The notes under the pieces are model-generated. The model was not told the origin of the DNA. It saw only the letters and a program-made list of their open reading frames with translations, and searched no databases. The position numbers and the translations under genes were made by a program. DNA of 23,792 nt from Alphaproteobacteria bacterium (GTDB taxonomy: Bacteria; Pseudomonadota; Alphaproteobacteria; Acetobacterales; Acetobacteraceae): positions 1 to 23,792 of the forward strand of contig JAMFRY010000244.1 in NCBI GenBank assembly GCA_026225015.1, read 5' to 3'. Positions within the stretch are counted from its first letter, which is position 1. The number at the start of each line of letters is the position of its first letter. This document shows positions 1-6,537 of this stretch, piece by piece.

Positions 1-531
1 GAAGTGATCGGACGCAACAATCTGGATACGGTGCTGACCACCGGCCGCGCCCAGATCGAACAATCCGTGCAGCAGCAAACTCAGGCGGTGCTGGACCGTT
101 ACGGCACCGGCATCGTGGTTGACGAGGTGCAGTTGCAGCGCGTCGATCCGCCGCCCGGCGTGCTGGATTCGTTTCGGGACGTGCAGCGCGCCCATACCGA
201 TGCGGAACGCATGATTAACCAGGCCGATGCCTATTCCAACAACATCGTGCCGACCGCGCGCGGCCTGGCGGCGCAAATTGTCGCCAATGCGCAAGGCCAG
301 AAGCAGGCCACCATCGCCAATGCCAGTGGCGAAACCCAGCGATTCCTCTCCGTGCTGGCAGCCTACCGGGCCGCCCAGAACATCACGCTGCAACGGCTAT
401 ATATCGAAACGATGGAGGACGTGCTGAGCCACGCGACCGTTACTGTCCTCGATCCTGGGATAAAAGGCGTGCTGCCGATGCTTAATCTCGATACCCCGAA
501 CCCGCAAAGCAGTGCGGGAGTGGCGCCATGA
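1..531 (+). CDS. hflK: HflK, FtsH-protease modulator subunit (5'-truncated)
   Basis: This is the C-terminal part of the HflK band-7/SPFH membrane protein. HflK pairs with HflC to form a large inner-membrane assembly that surrounds and modulates the FtsH protease. The reading frame is open from base 1, so the start, membrane anchor and first half of the SPFH domain lie outside the window. Visible features are the end of the SPFH domain (Q-rich helix, then DEVQLQRVDPP, a typical HflK strand followed by PP), the long Ala/Gln-rich coiled-coil helix and a Pro-rich tail. The stop codon overlaps the hflC start in an ATGA, the usual hflK-hflC coupling. The truncation is a window edge, not a mutation. 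The assignment rests on these motifs and on the adjoining hflC. Confidence 0.93.
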   Translation, partial: EVIGRNNLDTVLTTGRAQIEQSVQQQTQAVLDRYGTGIVVDEVQLQRVDPPPGVLDSFRDVQRAHTDAERMINQADAYSNNIVPTARGLAAQIVANAQGQKQATIANASGETQRFLSVLAAYRAAQNITLQRLYIETMEDVLSHATVTVLDPGIKGVLPMLNLDTPNPQSSAGVAP

Positions 532-1424
532 GAGGCTCGACCATCGCCATCATCGTACTGCTCGCCGCGATCGGCCTGGTTGGCATGAATACGCTGTTCA
601 CGGTGCAACCGGTTGAGCAAGTGCTGATCACGCAATTCGGCAAACCCGTCCGCATCATCACCAAACCCGGATTGCACGCCAAACTCCCCTTCATTCAAAC
701 CAGCATCTCCTTCGACCGTCGTTTGCTCGACGCTGATCTGCCAGATGAAGAAGTGGTGCTGAACGATCAGCGGCGCTTGATCGTGCAGAGCTTCGTGCGG
801 TTTCGAATCACCGACCCGCTGCAATATTACCAAGCCGTCGGCGGCACCGAAGAAGGGATTCGCGGCAGGCTGGATGCGGTGGTGTCCTCGGCGATGCGCC
901 AAGTTCTCGGCAACATTCCGCTCTCGGACCTGCTTTCCAAGGAACGCGACCCGATCATGGCCGCGATTCGCGATGAGACCAACCAGCAGATGGAAGGTTT
1001 TGGCATTACCGTGGTGGATGTACGCATCCTCAGCGCCGACCTGCCGGACCAGAACACCGCCGCCGTGCTGAGCCGCATGCAGGCAGACCGCGAACAAATC
1101 GCGGCGGAAGCGCGCGCGGAGGGCAACGAAGCCTCGCTAAAAATCCATGCCGATGCCGATATGCAACAAACCGTGCTGCTGGCCGACGCCAAGGCCTCCG
1201 CCGCCGAACTGCAAGGTGAAGGTGAAGCCGCCGCGATAAAAATCTACGCCGATGCGTATTCGCAAGACCCGCAATTCTACGGCATTTGGCGAACCTTGCA
1301 GGCTTATGAAGCAGGCTTGGCTACCCCCCCCACCCATTTGGTGCTGACCCCCAATGACGGGCTTTTGAAATACCTGGCCACGCCGCCCAATACGAACCAG
1401 ACCAACGGGGCGTCCTCACCGTAG
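528..1424 (+). CDS. hflC: HflC, FtsH-protease modulator subunit
   Basis: A 298-residue band-7/SPFH protein, the partner of HflK in the inner-membrane complex that restrains FtsH. One N-terminal membrane anchor is visible at about residues 5-23, with no cleavable signal. It is followed by the diagnostic HflC strand with TVQPVEQVLITQFGKPVR and the SPFH domain to about residue 190. A charged Ala/Glu-rich coiled coil follows (ADREQIAAEARAEGNEAS), ending in a short Pro/Asn-rich tail. The length is close to that of other HflC proteins. The ATG lies inside the hflK stop codon, so translation is probably coupled. No degP/htrA-type gene follows here, although such a gene is a common neighbour in proteobacteria. 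Instead there is a 569-bp gap containing a strong hairpin. Confidence 0.95.
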   Translation: MRGSTIAIIVLLAAIGLVGMNTLFTVQPVEQVLITQFGKPVRIITKPGLHAKLPFIQTSISFDRRLLDADLPDEEVVLNDQRRLIVQSFVRFRITDPLQYYQAVGGTEEGIRGRLDAVVSSAMRQVLGNIPLSDLLSKERDPIMAAIRDETNQQMEGFGITVVDVRILSADLPDQNTAAVLSRMQADREQIAAEARAEGNEASLKIHADADMQQTVLLADAKASAAELQGEGEAAAIKIYADAYSQDPQFYGIWRTLQAYEAGLATPPTHLVLTPNDGLLKYLATPPNTNQTNGASSP

Positions 1425-1502
1425 GCCAAATGCATCCATAGGTTGAGGGGCGCAGGCTGTTCCGAAATCACCTCGCGGAGATTCTCGATCGCGAAATCCG
1501 GG

Positions 1503-1543
1503 AAGTCCATGGCGCTTGGTATGGTATCAAGCGCCATGGACTT
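1503..1543 (+). terminator. Perfect 16-bp hairpin, likely hflKC terminator
   Basis: The arms AAGTCCATGGCGCTTG (1503-1518) and CAAGCGCCATGGACTT (1528-1543) are perfect reverse complements around a 9-base loop. A run of four T (1542-1545) closes the structure. It lies about 80 bases after the hflC stop, so an intrinsic terminator of the hflKC transcript is the simplest reading. The T tract is short and the arms are unusually long, so it could instead be the scar or end of a small mobile repeat. Confidence 0.5.
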
Positions 1544-1560
1544 TTACCAACCAACCCGTC

Positions 1561-1582
1561 ATCCCTCGCGCAGGCGGGGGAT
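1561..1582. repeat. REP-like extragenic palindrome
   Basis: The arms ATCCCTCGC and GCGGGGGAT enclose the loop GCAG, giving nine pairs including one G-T. The surrounding sequence (CGTCATCCC...GGGATCCACGACT) resembles the widespread extragenic element of the type GTCATTCCCGC-GCGGGAATCCAC seen scattered through proteobacterial genomes. It is most likely one copy of a genome-wide repeat family, but only one copy is in the window. Confidence 0.5.
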
Positions 1583-1628
1583 CCACGACTATTCTTCAAC
1601 AAGGTGCAGGTGGCTCGCCCACGAGACA

Positions 1629-1997
1629 TTGGTCGTCGCCGGCACCGTTGTCGCGGCGCCGAAGGTGACAACTGCGCTGGCCGCGGCGGCGCCAAGTACC
1701 AGCACGCCGAATTTTGCGGCCCCCGCCAATACCTTAAGCGGCACCGCCACCGAAACACCAATTGCGGGCAGCCAGGCCTTTCACCGGATAGCGGATTTTG
1801 AACAGGGCGGCATGCCTTCATGGCTCGACGCGTCGTTCCGAACAAACTTCGCCACCAGCAAGCCGGACGTGTTCTCGCACAGCATTGCGACAACCGGCCT
1901 GTCCGGGATCATAACATTGTTCGGGCATGACAGCGGCAGGCTTGCCAAGTTTACTCTGCCGACCGAGCCAATCGGTCTGATCTTGGCCCGGATTTAA
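1629..1997 (+). other. Unassigned coding-like stretch, possible gene remnant
   Basis: Read from a TTG at 1629, this frame would give 122 residues that I do not recognise: an Ala/Thr/Pro-rich first third, then a mixed region with PSWLDASFRTNF and a hydrophobic patch near IITLFGHDSG. Most third positions are G or C, as in the real genes here, which argues against pure noise. No Shine-Dalgarno sequence precedes the TTG, and it overlaps the autotransporter stop by 4 bases in the convergent direction. It may be the tail of a decayed gene cut off by the upstream palindromes. Low confidence. Confidence 0.2.
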
Positions 1998-3892
1998 AAA
2001 CGCCAACCCGCGGCGCCGGAAACCGTCAAATCATTGCCGTTGGATTTGAACGCGGTGGCCTGCACGGAAGCCGAAGCGGTGAGACGGGAGGTGATGCCGG
2101 CGCTCACCCCGGCGCCAAGCACTGCCCAGGCGGGCGGCTCAATGGGATAGGTGGTGGTCAGCGGAACGCCGGGCACGTCGGTGAAGCTGCTATCGAACTG
2201 GCTGTTCTCGCCGGAGAGTCGTGCCTGCGCGCCGGCGCTGGCATAGGCGGCAATGCGCGTATTGCCGAACAGATGACTGGCGGCGGCTTCCAGCCCGGCC
2301 TGCCCGAGCAGCTGTTGGTAGCCCTGATCGGCAACGGATTGGGTAAGCAGCGGATCGCCGCTCTGCGTGTAGCCTTGCAGCGAAACATTCGTGTAGCTGA
2401 GGCCGGCGGATGGGGTGAGGCTTAAATCGGCGCATAGCGGGAAGACATAGCCGGCCGTAACATTGGCGCTGTAGCCGGCGCCCTTGGGTTTGCCGCGGAT
2501 GCTGCCGCCGAGAACGGCGGGCTGTTTTTCGTCCATCCAATGATCGCCATAGGCGCCGGAAATCTCCGCATAGAACGGCCCGCGAATCGCCAGGGCGTAG
2601 AGACCCAGATTGGCGGCGTTGTCGTTGACCGTGCCGCCTTGGTTGACATCGGCATGCCCCTGGGTAAGGCCCACGGCTAGACCGGCGCGCAGGTTTGACG
2701 AAACGGCAAAATCGGCGCCCGCCGCAATTTCGCTGCCACTATCGGTAAAACCGGCCGTCGTTGCGGTGTCGTTGCGGGCGCCGAAACTGCCGCCGCCGGT
2801 GAGGTAAATCGAGATTTTCTGCGCCGGATTGATGCTGCCGCCTGGCGCTGCAAAACCGCCGGATGGGATGCTGTAGGTAAAGCCGGTGCCGGCGGCGCGC
2901 AGGGTTTCCATGCGGCTGCCGAGCAAGGCAGCAAAATCCTGCGTATCGGTGGTCCCGAGCCGGGCGGGGACGCCGAGGCTCTCGAAGTCTTTCAGCGAAT
3001 CGGCGGCGTATTCGGCGATCAGAAATTGCGCATGGGTGTCGGGATGCACGCCGTCCCAGAACAAATAGCTGTTCTGGGTCGCAACACTGCCATTAACGCA
3101 GGCAGCCACGTTGATGCAGGCATCGGCAACATTGGTAAAACCATAAATGGCGGGATCGGCGATGGCGGTGGCAAGAAGCTTCTGCTCGTCGAGAACCAGG
3201 ATATTTGCACCGGTCGCTTGATGCAGGGCGGCCAGTTGCACCGGCAGATATGCATTATGCAGATTGGTGAACGCATTGCCGAGTTCGGTGCCGACCGCAC
3301 TGGTGTTGTAGTCGGGCGTGGCGCCGAGATCGGGCAGGTTGGGGACAATCAGCGTGCGCGCGCCCAGCGCGATGAGGGCGCTTGTATCGGCGGTGAGCTG
3401 GGTAATGGTGGTGGTCACGGCCGAACTCACCAAAGCGGCGGCGGCGGCGGGGTCGGCCTCGACCCGGCCGGCATAGAAGAAATAATTATTGGCCCCGGCC
3501 CACAGGCCGACAACATCGCCATTTGAGAAATGCCCCCCAGCGGCGGTAAAACCGGCGATTTCGGTGGTCACGCCCGGCAGTCCGGCGGTGATGAGATTGG
3601 TGCCGTAATTCGTTCCATTGACGCTAAGCGCGCCGGTAAAGGCCCCGCCGACCGCATAGTCCTGCCCGGCGGTAAAGCTCAGCCCGGTGAGGCCGGGCAG
3701 GTATTCCCCCCAGACCGGACCATTGGAGAAGCGGCCCTCGTAATAAGGGGAAGGCGGGTAACCTATGAGTTTGTAGAGATTGCCGTTATCGGAAAGGCTA
3801 TCGCCGAAGACGTAGAGGCTGCCGGCATTGGCCGATTGCGCCGCGGCCAGCCCAAACAAAGCGGTGGCGGCAAAAAGCTGTGTTTTGCGCAT
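1994..3892 (-). CDS. GDSL esterase/lipase autotransporter (type Va secretion)
   Basis: A 632-residue outer-membrane autotransporter whose passenger is a GDSL (SGNH) lipase/esterase, in the manner of EstA-type surface esterases. A signal peptide covers residues 1-23 (cleavage after SANA). Block I is FGDSLSDNG with nucleophile Ser32. Block III reads GANN (133-136) where GxND is usual. Block V is DGVHPDTH with Asp280 and His283, so the catalytic triad is complete. From about residue 370 the sequence becomes Gly/aromatic-alternating beta strands and ends in GWRF, as expected for a beta-barrel translocator. The start chosen (ATG at 3892) has AGGAGG 9 bases upstream and begins the signal peptide; a frame-open extension to 4027 overlaps the DUF2147 gene and is rejected. 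It follows the DUF2147 gene by 86 bp on the same strand. The natural ester substrate is unknown. Confidence 0.93.
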   Translation of the reverse strand: MRKTQLFAATALFGLAAAQSANAGSLYVFGDSLSDNGNLYKLIGYPPSPYYEGRFSNGPVWGEYLPGLTGLSFTAGQDYAVGGAFTGALSVNGTNYGTNLITAGLPGVTTEIAGFTAAGGHFSNGDVVGLWAGANNYFFYAGRVEADPAAAAALVSSAVTTTITQLTADTSALIALGARTLIVPNLPDLGATPDYNTSAVGTELGNAFTNLHNAYLPVQLAALHQATGANILVLDEQKLLATAIADPAIYGFTNVADACINVAACVNGSVATQNSYLFWDGVHPDTHAQFLIAEYAADSLKDFESLGVPARLGTTDTQDFAALLGSRMETLRAAGTGFTYSIPSGGFAAPGGSINPAQKISIYLTGGGSFGARNDTATTAGFTDSGSEIAAGADFAVSSNLRAGLAVGLTQGHADVNQGGTVNDNAANLGLYALAIRGPFYAEISGAYGDHWMDEKQPAVLGGSIRGKPKGAGYSANVTAGYVFPLCADLSLTPSAGLSYTNVSLQGYTQSGDPLLTQSVADQGYQQLLGQAGLEAAASHLFGNTRIAAYASAGAQARLSGENSQFDSSFTDVPGVPLTTTYPIEPPAWAVLGAGVSAGITSRLTASASVQATAFKSNGNDLTVSGAAGWRF

Positions 3893-3978
3893 GAGACATG
3901 TCCTCCTGGTCCGGTTTTTTTCTATCTTCGCTGCGTAACACGGCTGGAGCAACACCCCATCGCCGGCGTTGACCGCCG

Positions 3979-4482
3979 CTACTTCGCCCCATTGCATGGC
4001 GTGAGCGGCGCTGGTGGCCGGGTCCAAACCTCCGAGCGTCCGATCAGCGGAATGCCGATATAGCCGCGCACACGCAAGCTGCCATCGGCTTGAACATGCA
4101 TGACCGATTTATAGGTCTTTCCTGCGTCCGGATCATAAATCCATCCACCGGACCAGCCGCCACCATTATCCGGCACAAAGCCCCAGATAACGGGCAGCCC
4201 GCATATCGGGCGGCCATGCAAACCGGAATCGGGATTGTGGATGTCCGTCTTTACCTGGCCTTGCGGCGTCAGCGGTTGATTGAGCCATTCGATATGGCCG
4301 CAAAGCTGAGCGCCGCACGGGGCGATAAGAATCCCGGCGCGGCCGGTCTGCTCCAGCCACCAGCCCAAGGGCGTGGAGCCGGGCGCGGCCTGCGCGCGGG
4401 CCATCGGAACGAGCAGGCAGGCAAAGGCGGCGGCGGCGAAAAACCGCAATTTTACCTGACGAGAAGCGGCGAAACCTTGCAT
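3979..4482 (-). CDS. DUF2147-family secreted protein
   Basis: A 167-residue protein with an N-terminal signal sequence (hydrophobic about residues 13-30, ending in ARAQA) and one DUF2147 domain. Family landmarks are all visible: an opening GWWLEQTGRAGILIAPCG, the LCGHIEWL strand, the NPD/RPICGLPV segment, the GGWIYDPDAGKTY block and the closing RGYIGIPLIGRSEVWTR. The family is thought to be periplasmic, with a small beta-barrel-like fold, but its biochemical role is not established. The ATG has a purine-rich AAGGGGAAG just upstream. It diverges from the FadL gene across a 103-bp control region and precedes the esterase autotransporter on the same strand. That placement suggests a role in the same envelope/lipid function, which is inference. 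Confidence 0.85.
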   Translation of the reverse strand: MQGFAASRQVKLRFFAAAAFACLLVPMARAQAAPGSTPLGWWLEQTGRAGILIAPCGAQLCGHIEWLNQPLTPQGQVKTDIHNPDSGLHGRPICGLPVIWGFVPDNGGGWSGGWIYDPDAGKTYKSVMHVQADGSLRVRGYIGIPLIGRSEVWTRPPAPLTPCNGAK

Positions 4483-4508
4483 TTTCTTCCCCTTATAGTA
4501 TGTTAGTT

Positions 4509-4536
4509 ACCTAATACGTTAGGTTCGACTCCTAAC
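4509..4536. promoter_or_regulatory. Nested dyads in the divergent DUF2147/fadL control region
   Basis: Two perfect dyads share an arm: ACCTAA-N4-TTAGGT (4509-4524) and GTTAGG-N7-CCTAAC (4518-4536). On the minus strand they overlay a sigma70-like promoter: TTGGTT (4539-4534), a 17-base spacer, then TATTAG (4516-4511), placed about 30 bases before the DUF2147 start. The layout fits a repressor or activator site controlling the minus-strand pair and possibly fadL. No clear promoter for fadL could be picked on the plus strand. Confidence 0.45.
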
Positions 4537-4585
4537 CAATACAAGAACCCATCCCAAGGATGGCGCTACCAAGAAGGAGGAAACT

Positions 4586-5923
4586 ATGAAAAAACCCATA
4601 AAATCAATGGCTCTAAGGCTGTCCTTGTTATCAGCCGCGAGTATTCTTTGCACACTGGCGCTGGCGCAAGCAGCCAGGGCGTCCGGGTTCGGTCTGCGGG
4701 AGGGCGCTGCCGACTGGCTGGGCAACGCTTTTGCCGGCGCGCCGGCGAAAGCCTACGATCCTGCCACCGTCTGGTCGAACCCCGCCGGGATGGCGCTGCT
4801 GAACGATGACGAATTCGAAGGCGCGGTGAGCTATATCGCGCCTTCCGCATCGTTTTCCGGAACCGCGACGAACCCCCTTACGGGCGCAAACGTCACTGGC
4901 GGGCAAGGCGGCAACGCCGTTGCCCCGGCGGCCTCCGGCGCAACCTTTGGCGTGGTTGGTCTGGCGCCCGATTGGCGCATCGGCTTCTCCGTCACCGCAC
5001 CCTACGGCAATCGGACTTCCTATCCGTCCGACTGGGTGGGCCGGTATCAGAGCCTGGTTTCCAGCATCACCGATATCAATTTCGGCCTGGCGCTATCCTA
5101 CAAGATCAACGATCAGCTCTCGATCGGCGGCGGCCCGAATTTCGACTATTTCGACGCGCGGCTGACGCAGAATATCAACGTGCCGGTACTAAGCGCGCTC
5201 ACCGGGCAAAGCCCGCTGGCCGATGTCCACGGCAACAGCCTTGGCGTGGGTTATAATGTCGGCGTGCTCTACCAGTTTGACGCCGCTACCCGCATCGGGC
5301 TGGATTACCGCTCCCGCATCCGCCACAATATCACCGGCGTGCAAAAGGTCACGGTGCCGGCGATCTATTCCCTTTATAGTCCCGCGGCGGCGGCGTTGCT
5401 GAATGCCGCAAACAGCGCCGCAACGTCATCCATTACGTTGCCGGACAGCCTGAGCGCCGGGATTTATCATCAGATCACGCCACGCTGGGCGGTGCTGGGC
5501 AGTGTTGAATGGACGGAGTGGTCCCTGTTCAATGCGCTCAATATCACGCCCACCAATGGCTCCGGCAGCACCGTCCTTGCCGAACGATATCGCAATAGCT
5601 GGGACGTGGGCGTCGGCACGAATGTTCAGTTGCTCGATAACGTGCTGCTGCAGACGGGTTTCTCCTACGATGAATCGCCGGTGGACAACGCCAACCGCAC
5701 CAGCCGCGTGCCGGATGCGGACCATTACAATCTCGGTTTCGGCGTACAATACCAGATCCTGCCCAGCACCAATCTGCAATTCGCCTATCTGCATATCTTC
5801 ACGCCGGGCGGCACGATTAGCAACACGGCATCCAGCTCCGCCTTGACGCCGAGCGGCACGATCCTGGGCAGCTATGCAGATTCCGATAACAGCGCGACGC
5901 TCGGCGTAATCGTTAAATTCTAA
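4586..5923 (+). CDS. FadL/OmpP1/TodX-family outer-membrane transporter
   Basis: A 445-residue outer-membrane beta-barrel of the FadL family, which moves long-chain fatty acids or other hydrophobic compounds across the outer membrane. A signal peptide is clear (residues 1 to about 32, cleavage near ARA-SGFGL). The mature N terminus has the FadL hatch signature: SGFGLREGAADWLGNAFAG, AYDPATVWSNPAG with the conserved NPAG at 66-69. The rest is repeating amphipathic strands ending in a C-terminal Phe (GVIVKF), the usual barrel-assembly signal. AAGGAGG lies 5 bases before the ATG. The gene diverges from the DUF2147/esterase pair and is followed by a MerR gene and beta-oxidation genes, which supports a fatty acid or fatty-ester product as substrate. 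Hydrocarbon transport (TodX/XylN subgroup) cannot be excluded. Confidence 0.92.
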   Translation: MKKPIKSMALRLSLLSAASILCTLALAQAARASGFGLREGAADWLGNAFAGAPAKAYDPATVWSNPAGMALLNDDEFEGAVSYIAPSASFSGTATNPLTGANVTGGQGGNAVAPAASGATFGVVGLAPDWRIGFSVTAPYGNRTSYPSDWVGRYQSLVSSITDINFGLALSYKINDQLSIGGGPNFDYFDARLTQNINVPVLSALTGQSPLADVHGNSLGVGYNVGVLYQFDAATRIGLDYRSRIRHNITGVQKVTVPAIYSLYSPAAAALLNAANSAATSSITLPDSLSAGIYHQITPRWAVLGSVEWTEWSLFNALNITPTNGSGSTVLAERYRNSWDVGVGTNVQLLDNVLLQTGFSYDESPVDNANRTSRVPDADHYNLGFGVQYQILPSTNLQFAYLHIFTPGGTISNTASSSALTPSGTILGSYADSDNSATLGVIVKF

Positions 5924-5936
5924 CGTGTTATTCCAT

Positions 5937-5962
5937 GCACCTCGTAGGGGCACCTCGTAGGG
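5937..5962. repeat. Exact tandem duplication of a 13-mer
   Basis: GCACCTCGTAGGG occurs twice back to back (5937-5949 and 5950-5962), starting 14 bases after the fadL stop. It looks like a replication-slippage duplication. No function can be read from it. Confidence 0.7.
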
Positions 5963-6004
5963 AAGATGAGACGATTATGCTCGACACAAGCTTATTCAAT
6001 GTTA

Positions 6005-6025
6005 GTCAGAATGACGTATTCGTCA
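6005..6025. promoter_or_regulatory. Overlapping dyads before the MerR gene, candidate autoregulatory operator
   Basis: GTCA-GAA-TGAC (6005-6015) and TGACG-TATT-CGTCA (6012-6025) overlap, 36 bases or more before the MerR start. A weak promoter reading TTATTC, 19-base spacer, TATTCG spans them. A 19-base spacer is characteristic of promoters activated by MerR-family proteins through DNA untwisting. The hexamers match the consensus poorly, so this is a candidate only. Confidence 0.35.
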
Positions 6026-6060
6026 CCCATCCGGTCTGGTTGCCGAAGGAGGACCTGGCC

Positions 6061-6525
6061 ATGCCGCAACGCGATCCGCTCTACACCGTCACCCAGCTAG
6101 GCGCCGAGCTGGGTATCACGGTGCGCACCTTGCATTTCTACGAGGCGCAGGGACTTATCGCACCCCGCCGCGCCGGCACCACGCGGGTTTATACCCAGCG
6201 CGACCGCGCCAGGATGATCCTGATCCTGCGCGGCAAGCGTCTGGGTTTCTCCATCCGCGAGATTAAGGAATATCTTGAACTCTACGACGTCGATCCGAGC
6301 CAAAGCGAGCAGCTCAAGGCCTTGCTGAAATCGGTGCATAGCCGCGTGCACAAGCTGGAGGAGCAGCGCATCGCCCTCGATGAGGCCCTGGGGGAACTGC
6401 GCGGCATCGCGCTGCAGGCGCAAACCGCGCTGCAAACATTGCATGCTGCTCCAAAGCCGGCAGCCGTCGCGAAGGCCAACATAAAACCCCGCCGCCAGGC
6501 GAATGTCGCAAGCGGCGCCAAATAA
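6061..6525 (+). CDS. MerR-family transcriptional regulator of the beta-oxidation operon
   Basis: A 154-residue one-component regulator. The N-terminal winged helix-turn-helix (about residues 7-75) shows the family pattern TVTQLGAELGITVRTLHFYE, then QGLIAPRR, TRVYTQRDRARM and a LGFSIREIKEYLEL helix. A dimerising coiled coil (about 80-125) and a basic Ala/Lys-rich tail follow. There is no cysteine cluster of the metal-sensing MerR type, so an organic or acyl-CoA effector is more likely (inference). The ATG at 6061 has AAGGAGG 8 bases upstream; a longer frame reaching 5935 lacks such a site. The thiolase gene starts 12 bases after its stop, so regulator and enzymes are probably co-transcribed. 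MerR-type regulators of fatty acid or branched-chain catabolism (for example LiuR) are known in proteobacteria. Confidence 0.88.
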   Translation: MPQRDPLYTVTQLGAELGITVRTLHFYEAQGLIAPRRAGTTRVYTQRDRARMILILRGKRLGFSIREIKEYLELYDVDPSQSEQLKALLKSVHSRVHKLEEQRIALDEALGELRGIALQAQTALQTLHAAPKPAAVAKANIKPRRQANVASGAK

Positions 6526-6537
6526 CCGGAGATCAAC

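Larger units (their letters stand above)
1425..1993. other. Intergenic gap after hflC: hairpin, REP-like palindrome, no clear gene
   Basis: This 569-bp stretch separates convergent hflC and the autotransporter gene. It holds a perfect 16-bp inverted repeat (1503-1543), a REP-like palindrome (1561-1582) and, from about 1629 to 1997, a plus-strand frame with coding-like third-position GC but no convincing start. The frame running from 1443 passes straight through both palindromes, so that long version is not credible as a gene. I see no tRNA or other RNA gene. Confidence 0.6.

Noticed and set aside
363..1097. Long minus-strand open frame (244 codons) opposite hflK/hflC
   Set aside because: Lies entirely antisense to two well-recognised genes; its translation is His/Arg/Gln-rich with no family pattern. 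It is a by-product of GC-rich codon use.
1443..1997. Full 184-codon frame after hflC as a gene
   Set aside because: It reads straight through a perfect 16-bp hairpin and a REP-like palindrome, so the first 60 codons cannot be protein-coding; only the later part is kept as a doubtful remnant.
3893..4027. N-terminal extension of the esterase autotransporter
   Set aside because: It would overlap the DUF2147 gene and bury the signal peptide; AGGAGG clearly serves the ATG at 3892.
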